Position numbers and translations under genes: made by a program. Positions 1 to 4,309 of a stretch of DNA of 6,293 nt are shown here, piece by piece. Source of the stretch: Alphaproteobacteria bacterium (GTDB lineage Bacteria; Pseudomonadota; Alphaproteobacteria; Reyranellales; Reyranellaceae); contig JABCYT010000214.1 of the NCBI GenBank assembly GCA_013290035.1, positions 1 through 6,293 of the forward strand, read 5' to 3'. Within the stretch, counting starts at the first letter, position 1, and every line of letters begins with the position of its first letter. The notes under the pieces were generated by a model. It saw only the letters and a program-made list of their open reading frames with translations. It was not told the origin of the DNA and did no database searches.

Positions 1-1
1 G

Positions 2-43
2 ATGTTCCTGGAGTACGCCAAGCGCCTGGCGGGCAGCCGCTAG
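2..43 (+). CDS. 3' end of an unidentified upstream gene (partial)
   Basis: The first 13 codons of the window read MFLEYAKRLAGSR and end at a TAG (41-43). The codons have the G/C-rich third positions typical of the other genes here, and the peptide looks like the amphipathic C-terminal helix of a longer protein. The body of the gene lies left of the window, so no function can be assigned. It is convergent with queC, with about 300 nt of repeat-filled DNA between the two stops. The fragment is so short that an accidental open frame cannot be excluded. Confidence 0.4.
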   Translation: MFLEYAKRLAGSR

Positions 44-65
44 AGCTTTCCGTTTTACAGAATGG

Positions 66-172
66 CCTCACCCTGAGGAGCACCGCGAAGCGGTGCGTCT
101 CGAAGGGTGGGACGCCGTCATGGTGTTGCCGACCCTTCGAGACGGGTGCTCCGCGCCCTCCTCAGGGTGAGG
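66..172. repeat. Imperfect palindromic repeat (CCTCACCCTGAGG...CCTCAGGGTGAGG type)
   Basis: The outer 13 bases (66-78) are the exact reverse complement of 160-172. A second block, GTCTCGAAGGGT at 97-108, pairs exactly with ACCCTTCGAGAC at 132-143. Between these blocks the arms diverge. The left arm has its own small hairpin, CACCGC-GAA-GCGGTG (81-95), and the right arm has a different G/C-rich stretch. The overall fold is a long interrupted hairpin with a spacer of about 23 nt (109-131). This architecture, with ends like CCTCA...TGAGGAG and an inner CTCGAA block, matches dispersed intergenic repeats I know from Bradyrhizobium-like alphaproteobacteria. No protein-coding signal is apparent. It may act as a bidirectional transcription barrier or mRNA 3'-end stabiliser, but that is inference. 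Confidence 0.8.
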
Positions 173-216
173 TGGTGTGATTTCGTTGGATCGATTGAAG
201 AGGCTGCATCGCGACA

Positions 217-300
217 ACCCGCTGTCATCCCGAGCGCAGCGAGGGACCTTTAGCCAGTGCCGTTCGAAGGTCCCTCGCTGCGCTCGGGATGACAGCGGGT
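217..300. repeat. Perfect 34-bp inverted repeat with 16-nt loop
   Basis: Bases 217-250 are the exact reverse complement of 267-300, leaving a 16-nt loop (251-266). The core of the arm is TGTCATCCCGAGCGCAGCGA followed by GGGACCTT. It resembles the widespread 'TGTCATCC(C/T)GAGCGnAGCGA' dispersed repeat found between genes in many proteobacteria, usually as an inverted pair as here. The loop is not symmetrical. Each side lacks a T-tract, so this is not a standard Rho-independent terminator, although a stem of this strength in RNA could still block exonucleases or affect termination. It lies 47 nt beyond the queC stop codon, in a convergent gap. Confidence 0.9.
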
Positions 301-347
301 GGCATCGAGCGCCAGGCGCAAATCGCACGAACCTTCGAATCGGGAAA

Positions 348-1061
348 CTAGACGACCTTGCGCCCCGCGCGCCAGGCGATGTAGCCCCGCTTGCGCAAGG
401 CGCAGGCCGGGCAGACGCCGCAGCCGTGGCCCCACGCCTCGCGCGGCCCGCGCTTGCTTTCGTAGCAGGTGTGGGTGTGCTCGAGGATGATCTCGACCAG
501 CGCCTCGCCGCCCAGCTCCTGCGCCAGCGACCAGGTCTCGGACTTGTCGAGCCACATCAGCGGCGTGTGCAGCACGAAGCTCCGATCCATGCCGAGGTTG
601 AGCGCGACCTGCAGCGCCTTGATGGTGTTGTCGCGGCAGTCGGGATAGCCGGAGAAGTCGGTCTCGCACATGCCGCCGACCAGGTTGCGGATGGAGCGCC
701 GCCAGGCGATGGCGGCGGCGAAGGTGAAGAACAGCAGATTGCGCCCAGGCACGAAGGTGTTGGGCAGGCCGTCCTTCTCGATTTCGAAGGCGACGTCGCG
801 GGTGAGCGACGTCTCGCTTAGCTGTCCCAGCACGGCCATGTCGATGAAATGGTCCTCGCCCAGCCGCCCGGCCCACTGCGGGAAACGCCGGCGCATCTCG
901 GCGAGGACCACAAGTCGTTGATCCAGCTCGATTCGGTGCCGCTGGCGGTAGTCGAAAGCCACCGTCTCGACATGCGCAAATCGCTCTAGCGCCCAGGCCA
1001 GACAAGTGGTGGAATCCTGACCTCCGGAGAACAGGACGAGGGCCGATCGAGCGTCGTTCAT
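348..1061 (-). CDS. queC: 7-cyano-7-deazaguanine synthase QueC
   Basis: QueC converts 7-carboxy-7-deazaguanine to preQ0 using ammonia and ATP, a cytosolic step in making queuosine, the modified wobble base of GUN-anticodon tRNAs. From the ATG at 1061 the protein has 237 residues, normal for the family. Visible landmarks are the PP-loop SGGQDSTT (residues 12-19), the FVPGRN motif (103-108), and a C-terminal zinc site formed by Cys199 in HTHTCYE and Cys214, Cys217 and Cys220 in GCGVCPAC. The usual SGGMDSTT has Gln in place of Met here. The ATG has no clear Shine-Dalgarno sequence. An in-frame TTG at 1082, seven codons upstream and directly preceded by GGAGAAAGG, is a serious alternative and would give 244 residues. 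The gene is divergent from the CBS gene and has no other que gene beside it in this window. The open frame continues far upstream antisense to the CBS gene, but that part has no QueC homology. Confidence 0.95.
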   Translation of the reverse strand: MNDARSALVLFSGGQDSTTCLAWALERFAHVETVAFDYRQRHRIELDQRLVVLAEMRRRFPQWAGRLGEDHFIDMAVLGQLSETSLTRDVAFEIEKDGLPNTFVPGRNLLFFTFAAAIAWRRSIRNLVGGMCETDFSGYPDCRDNTIKALQVALNLGMDRSFVLHTPLMWLDKSETWSLAQELGGEALVEIILEHTHTCYESKRGPREAWGHGCGVCPACALRKRGYIAWRAGRKVV

Positions 1062-1082
1062 GGAGGGCTTTATGGCCCGCAA

Positions 1083-1091
1083 CCTTTCTCC
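1083..1091 (-). promoter_or_regulatory. Possible Shine-Dalgarno for a TTG start of queC
   Basis: Read on the - strand, this is GGAGAAAGG immediately before an in-frame TTG (1082). The GGAG core lies 5 nt from the TTG, which is workable spacing. The annotated ATG at 1061 is preceded by CATAAAGCCCTCC, which has no purine-rich site. This decides between the 237- and 244-residue forms of QueC. The extra residues (MRAIKPS) carry no known motif, so conservation among relatives would settle it. Confidence 0.4.
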
Positions 1092-1129
1092 GCGCCACAG
1101 CGTTGAGTTACTCACGACTATTTGCGGAA

Positions 1130-1136
1130 GGGAGGA
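1130..1136 (+). promoter_or_regulatory. Ribosome binding site of the CBS gene
   Basis: The sequence around GGGAGG, complementary to the 16S rRNA 3' end, sits about 7 nt before ATG 1143. It fixes the start there and not at the in-frame TTG at 1122, which lies upstream of it. Confidence 0.75.
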
Positions 1137-1142
1137 AGAACC

Positions 1143-1574
1143 ATGTTCGTCTCCGACATTCTCGCGCAGAAAGGCGGCCTGGTCTTCACCGTGACGCCTG
1201 GCACTTCGGTGGCCCAGCTCTCCCAGCAACTCAGCGCCCGGCGCATCGGCTCGATGCTGGTGCTCGACGGCGAGGGTGGGGTGGCCGGCATCGTCTCCGA
1301 GCGCGACCTCGTGCGCGCGTTGGCAAGTCACGGCGCCAAGGCGATGGAGCTGGAGGCCCGCCAGGTGATGACGCGCGACGTCGTCACCTGCGATCCCGAC
1401 GATTCGATCGACCAGGTCATGCAAACCATGACCAGCGGCCGCTTCCGCCACCTGCCGGTGGTGCGTCATGGCGAGCTTCTGGGTCTGGTGTCGATCGGCG
1501 ACGTGGTGAAAGCCCGGCTGGAGGAGACCAAGCACGAGACCGAGGCGCTGAAGGCCTACATCGTCGCCGGCTGA
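1143..1574 (+). CDS. CBS-pair (tandem CBS domain) protein
   Basis: A 143-residue cytosolic protein made almost entirely of two CBS motifs. The first spans about residues 8-62 and contains GIVSERD (49-55). The second spans about 73-127, starting at [14 protein letters not shown] and containing RHLPVV (102-107) and [10 protein letters not shown] (114-123). A charged helical tail ([13 protein letters not shown]) follows. Such stand-alone CBS pairs form dimers and typically bind adenosine nucleotides (AMP, ATP, SAM or NAD) as energy or redox sensors. The ligand and partner of this one are unknown. The start is well supported: AGGGAGG lies 7 nt before ATG 1143. A TTG at 1122 is in frame but lies before this ribosome binding site. 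It is transcribed away from queC across a gap of 60-80 nt. The SDR gene begins 68 nt downstream, so co-transcription is possible but not certain. Confidence 0.93.
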   Translation: MFVSDILAQKGGLVFTVTPGTSVAQLSQQLSARRIGSMLVLDGEGGVAGIVSERDLVRALASHGAKAMELEARQVMTRDVVTCDPDDSIDQVMQTMTSGRFRHLPVVRHGELLGLVSIGDVVKARLEETKHETEALKAYIVAG

Positions 1575-1583
1575 TAGGGCTCG

Positions 1584-1613
1584 CTTAAATTCCGGCCCGA
1601 TCTCCGCTAGGGT
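1584..1613 (+). promoter_or_regulatory. Weak candidate promoter ahead of the SDR gene
   Basis: In the 68-nt gap between the CBS and SDR genes, TTAAAT (1585-1590) and TAGGGT (1608-1613) are spaced 17 nt apart. They match the sigma-70 -35 and -10 consensus at about three of six positions each. This stretch is more A/T-containing than its surroundings, and there is no terminator hairpin. The match is weak and could be chance. It would give the run from 1643 onward its own transcription start. Confidence 0.2.
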
Positions 1614-1642
1614 CGCGCACGCCCCCTGGTGCTGGAGATCGC

Positions 1643-2395
1643 ATGTCACTACCCCTGCAAGGCAAGGTCGCGCTCGTTTCGGGCGCCGGCAAGAATATCG
1701 GCCGCGCGATCGCGCTCGCGCTGGCGCGCGACGGCGCTTCCATTGTCGTGAACGGCCGCGCCGACAAGGCGGCCGTCGACGGCGTCGTGCATGAGATCGA
1801 GGTGGCGGGCGGCAAGGCCATGGCGGCGATGGGCGACGTGGCCGATCCAGCCGTGGCGCCGCGGCTCGCCGTCGAAGCCGCTGCGCGATTCGGCGGCGTC
1901 GACATCCTGGTGAGCAATGCTGGCCTCAGGCGCCAGACCTCGTTCCTGGATATGTCATACGGCGAATGGCGCGAGATCCTGTCGGTGGCGCTTGATGGCG
2001 CCTTCCTGCTGGGCAAGGCGATCATCCCGCAGATGGTGGCGCGGGGCGGCGGCGCCTTCGTGGCGATCTCCGGCGTCTCGACCCATGTCGGCACGCCCAA
2101 CCGCTGCCACGTCTCGGCCTCCAAGTCGGGCCTCGAAGGGCTGATGCGCGCGTTGGCCGTCGAGCTCGCGCCGCACAAGATCACTTGCAACGCGCTCTCG
2201 CCCGGCGCCATCGACACCGCACGCGGTGCGGCCGCCGGGCCGCCGCCGCCCAACCGGGTCAACCGCCCGATCCCGCTGAAGCGCTTCGGCACCGTCGAGG
2301 AGATCGCCGCCATGGTGCGCCTGCTGGTCGGGCCGGAAGGCACCTTCATCACCGGCCAGACCATCCACGTGAACGGCGGTGAGTTCCTGACGTGA
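1643..2395 (+). CDS. SDR-family protein lacking the catalytic Tyr (possible pseudo-oxidoreductase)
   Basis: A 250-residue classical-length short-chain dehydrogenase/reductase fold. Cofactor features are present: the glycine motif SGAGKNIG (13-20), NGR at 37-39 after strand 2 (Arg suggests NADP(H)), GDV around 64-66, SNAG (91-94), and a FabG-like C-terminus ending [11 protein letters not shown] (236-246). The active site is abnormal. The YxxxK motif reads VSASK, so Tyr is Val157 while Lys161 remains. Aligned ungapped to FabG by eye, the catalytic Ser is Gly144 (a Ser sits at 143), and the helix-4 Asn of the usual VNL is Ala116. A proline-rich loop, [10 protein letters not shown] (196-205), falls where the substrate lid normally lies. 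I recall related alphaproteobacterial SDRs with HV in place of Tyr, so this may be a real divergent clade. The substrate is unknown and normal redox chemistry is doubtful. ATG 1643 has GGAG 5 nt upstream. The haem-protein gene follows after 31 nt. Confidence 0.9.
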   Translation: MSLPLQGKVALVSGAGKNIGRAIALALARDGASIVVNGRADKAAVDGVVHEIEVAGGKAMAAMGDVADPAVAPRLAVEAAARFGGVDILVSNAGLRRQTSFLDMSYGEWREILSVALDGAFLLGKAIIPQMVARGGGAFVAISGVSTHVGTPNRCHVSASKSGLEGLMRALAVELAPHKITCNALSPGAIDTARGAAAGPPPPNRVNRPIPLKRFGTVEEIAAMVRLLVGPEGTFITGQTIHVNGGEFLT

Positions 2396-2414
2396 GAAAC
2401 CACCGGCGCTGAAA

Positions 2415-2420
2415 AAGGAG
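2415..2420 (+). promoter_or_regulatory. Strong ribosome binding site of the haem-protein gene
   Basis: AAGGAG lies 6 nt upstream of ATG 2427 in the short gap after the SDR gene. It is the strongest Shine-Dalgarno sequence in the window and suggests the small exported haem protein is well translated. Confidence 0.75.
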
Positions 2421-2426
2421 ACGACA

Positions 2427-2888
2427 ATGACTCTCAGGCGTTCGCTCCTCGCGCTTGTTCTGGCCTTTCCGGCCGCAGCCGCCGCCCAGAGCCCGGCGCC
2501 CTACCAGCCGGGCCTCGGCGACCTGATGACGATGACGGTGCAGCCGCGTCACCTGAAGCTGGGACTGGCCGGCCAGGAGAAGAACTGGCCCTATGCTACT
2601 TATGAAGGACACGAACTCGAGGAAGCGTTCGAGCGCGTCGCCAAGCAAGTGCCGAAATGGCGGGAGTTCGATATCCCCCAGCTCATCGCCGCGACCGTGA
2701 AGCAGCCGCTCGACGATCTCGAGGCAGCGGCCAAGGCAAGTGATGGCCCGCGCTTCGACGCGGCCTATCGCCAGCTCACCGACGCCTGCAACGCCTGCCA
2801 CAAGAGCGCCAATGTCGGCGTGATCGCGATCAAGCTGCCGGATGCGTCGGCCTTTCCGGATCAGGATTTTCGCCCGCCCAAGCCCTAG
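2427..2888 (+). CDS. Exported monohaem c-type cytochrome-like protein
   Basis: A 153-residue protein with a clear Sec signal peptide: Arg4-Arg5, a hydrophobic core LLALVLAFPAAAAA, and probable cleavage after Ala20 before Gln-Ser. The mature part is predicted mainly helical and carries one haem-attachment site, CNACH (Cys121, Cys124, His125), close to the C-terminus as in cytochromes c' and c556. The conserved-looking N-terminal segment GDLMTMTVQPRHLKLGLAG (31-49) offers Met34 or Met36 as a possible second haem ligand, or His42; this is inference. The KNWPYATYEGHELEEAFERV segment that follows resembles a family of small alphaproteobacterial periplasmic haem proteins that I recognise only generically. 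It probably transfers or senses electrons or a gas in the periplasm. The flavoprotein gene starts 8 nt after its stop, implying translational linkage. No dedicated redox partner with a membrane anchor is visible. Confidence 0.85.
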   Translation: MTLRRSLLALVLAFPAAAAAQSPAPYQPGLGDLMTMTVQPRHLKLGLAGQEKNWPYATYEGHELEEAFERVAKQVPKWREFDIPQLIAATVKQPLDDLEAAAKASDGPRFDAAYRQLTDACNACHKSANVGVIAIKLPDASAFPDQDFRPPKP

Positions 2889-2896
2889 AAGAGCGA

Positions 2897-4057
2897 ATGG
2901 AAACAGGGAACCGGCGGGACTTCGACGTCATCGTCGCGGGCGCCGGCGCTGCCGGCCTGATGTGCGCCATCCGCGCCGGCCAGCGCGGCCGGCGGGTGCT
3001 GCTGCTGGATCACGCCGACAAGGTCGGCAAGAAGATCCTGATCTCGGGCGGCGGACGCTGCAATTTCACCAACCTCCTGAGCCGGCCCGAGGCGTTCCTG
3101 TCGGGCAACCCGCATTTCTGCAAGTCGGCGCTGGCGCGCTACACCCAGCACGATTTCATCGCCCTGGTCGACAGGCACCGCATCGCCTGGCACGAGAAGA
3201 CCCTGGGCCAACTTTTCTGCGACGGCTCGGCGCGGCAGATCGTGGCCATGCTGCTGGCCGAATGCGAGGCGGCCGGCGTCGACGTGCGGTTGGCGCATCG
3301 CATCGCCGGCATCGAGAAGGCCGACTGTTTCACGGTGAACACCGACCATGGCGCCTTCACCGCGGCTTCGCTGGTGCTGGCGACGGGCGGGCTGTCGATT
3401 CCCAAGATGGGCGCGACAGGCTTTGCCCATGACGTCGCCCGCCGTTTCGGGCTCGCGCTGACCGACACCCGGCCCGCTTTGGTGCCGCTCACGCTCGAGG
3501 TTCCCGAGTTGAGCGGCGTGTCGCTGGAGGTCGTGGCCCATCTCGGCCGTATCGGCTTCCGCGAGGCCATGCTCTTCACCCATCGCGGCCTGTCGGGCCC
3601 GGCCATTCTACAGATCTCGTCCTATTGGCGCGAGGGCCAGGAAATCTCGGTCGACCTGCTGCCCGATACCGATGCGGCCCGGCTCCTCAAGGAGCGCAAG
3701 CGCACGCGGCCCAAGGCCGGGCTGCGCACGGTGCTGGCCGAACGGCTGCCGCAGCGGCTGGCGCAAAGCCTCGCCTCTGACGGCACCATGGCCAATCTGC
3801 GCGACCGCGATCTCGAGACGCTCGCGGCGCGGCTCAAGGCCTGGAAGATCGTGCCCAGCGGCACCGAAGGCTACGCCAAGGCCGAGGTCACGGCGGGCGG
3901 CATCGACACGGAAGGGCTGTCCTCGCGCACCATGCAAGCCAGGAAGGTGCCGGGCCTCTACGCGATCGGCGAGGCGGTCGACGTCACCGGCTGGCTGGGC
4001 GGCTACAATTTCCAGTGGGCGTGGTCGTCGGGCTGGGTGGCGGGCGAAGCCGTTTGA
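2897..4057 (+). CDS. NAD(P)/FAD-dependent oxidoreductase, HI0933/BaiN family
   Basis: A 386-residue flavoprotein of the HI0933 (YhiN, BaiN-like) family, close to the family length. In order: the FAD-binding dinucleotide motif GAGAAG (15-20) after DFDVIVA; the family signature GKKILISGGGRCNFTN (44-59); the second nucleotide-contact motif LATGGLSIPKMGATG (161-175); GLSGPAILQISSYW (231-244) in the inserted domain; and the C-terminal signature VPGLYAIGEAVDVTGWLGGY followed by NFQWAWSSGW (351-380), which closes the FAD site. There is no signal peptide or membrane segment, so it is probably cytosolic. Most members have no proven substrate. BaiN has been linked to bile-acid dehydroxylation in gut clostridia, but nothing here supports that role. 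It starts 8 nt after the haem-protein stop with only a weak purine-rich site (AAGAGCGA), suggesting coupled translation. All family landmarks are intact. Confidence 0.93.
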   Translation: METGNRRDFDVIVAGAGAAGLMCAIRAGQRGRRVLLLDHADKVGKKILISGGGRCNFTNLLSRPEAFLSGNPHFCKSALARYTQHDFIALVDRHRIAWHEKTLGQLFCDGSARQIVAMLLAECEAAGVDVRLAHRIAGIEKADCFTVNTDHGAFTAASLVLATGGLSIPKMGATGFAHDVARRFGLALTDTRPALVPLTLEVPELSGVSLEVVAHLGRIGFREAMLFTHRGLSGPAILQISSYWREGQEISVDLLPDTDAARLLKERKRTRPKAGLRTVLAERLPQRLAQSLASDGTMANLRDRDLETLAARLKAWKIVPSGTEGYAKAEVTAGGIDTEGLSSRTMQARKVPGLYAIGEAVDVTGWLGGYNFQWAWSSGWVAGEAV

Positions 4058-4081
4058 GCCCGGACGCGACCGTGGCACACT
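4054..4081 (+). promoter_or_regulatory. Weak candidate promoter at the end of the flavoprotein gene
   Basis: TTGAGC (4054-4059), overlapping the flavoprotein stop codon, and CACACT (4076-4081) are 16 nt apart. The -35 half is good (four of six positions) and the -10 half is weak (three of six). A start site about 7 nt past the -10 would fall at ATG 4088 itself, making a leaderless mRNA for the 73-residue protein, which would fit its poor ribosome binding site. This is speculative. Confidence 0.2.
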
Positions 4082-4087
4082 GCCGGG

Positions 4088-4309
4088 ATGACCAATACTC
4101 ATCCTTCGGACGGCTGGCTGGTTGCGGTGACGCAACCGGGCGGCGACAAGACGCTCTATCACGCAGCCATAGCCGATCCGAAAGAGGCCGTCGCGCGCGT
4201 TCTCAAGGTGGCCGGTGTCCCGGGCACGGGGGATGCCGTCAGCCGGCTGTCGAAAGGTCAGGTCGAGGGGCTGGGCATGAAGGATGGCGAGGTCAGGTTT
4301 GCGCCGTGA
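4088..4309 (+). CDS. Small protein of unknown function (73 residues)
   Basis: Not recognised. The frame is MTNTHPSDGW..., soluble, with no signal peptide, Cys residue or membrane segment. The pattern WLVAVTQPGGDKTLYHAAIADPKEAV looks like a small alpha/beta domain: a first strand, a turn, a second strand YHAAIAD, then helix PKEAVARVLKV (31-41). The C-terminal part, SKGQVEGLGMKDGEVRFAP, suggests another helix followed by a strand. Codon choice resembles the neighbours. It starts 30 nt after the flavoprotein stop, preceded only by GCCGGG, a poor ribosome binding site. Its end may overlap the start of the M14 gene by 26 nt. I recall similar short orphan proteins in related alphaproteobacteria but cannot name a family. 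No function is proposed. Confidence 0.7.
   Translation: MTNTHPSDGWLVAVTQPGGDKTLYHAAIADPKEAVARVLKVAGVPGTGDAVSRLSKGQVEGLGMKDGEVRFAP

Larger units (their letters stand above)
44..347. other. Convergent intergenic region, repeat-filled, no gene seen
   Basis: This 304-nt stretch separates the stop of the leftmost + strand frame (43) from the stop of queC (348). The two palindromes described separately occupy 66-172 and 217-300, with 44 nt between them. The flanks (44-65, 173-216, 301-347) show no tRNA, small RNA or coding signature that I can recognise. Open frames crossing it on both strands are composed of repeat sequence and have no ribosome binding site or family resemblance. Confidence 0.75.

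Noticed and set aside
66..300. A CRISPR array or paired insertion-sequence ends, because of the repeated similar sequences.
   Set aside because: There are no regularly spaced direct repeats with unique spacers. The repeats are inverted pairs of two different families and enclose no transposase.
177..821. A + strand open frame starting in the repeats and running into queC.
   Set aside because: Its first third is repeat sequence and the rest is antisense to the conserved queC coding region, including the Cys-rich zinc site.
1062..1142. A preQ1 riboswitch ahead of queC.
   Set aside because: The leader available on the - strand is short, and I could not find the small hairpin plus A-rich pseudoknot tail expected of preQ1-I. 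Alphaproteobacterial queC genes are not generally known for it.
1062..1649. The queC frame stays open for 196 further codons upstream, which would make a 433-residue protein with a novel N-terminal domain.
   Set aside because: This stretch is exactly antisense to the CBS gene, which has a good ribosome binding site and clear CBS motifs. The predicted extension resembles no domain and its openness is expected from strong third-position GC bias.
1585..2427. A 280-codon open frame on the - strand covering the SDR gene.
   Set aside because: It is Ala/Pro/Ser-rich shadow sequence opposite a clearly coding + strand SDR frame.
2897..4057. A bile-acid-type metabolic role for the flavoprotein, because of its similarity to BaiN.
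   Set aside because: BaiN is one characterised member of a broad family. None of the other bai genes is present, and the neighbours give no support.
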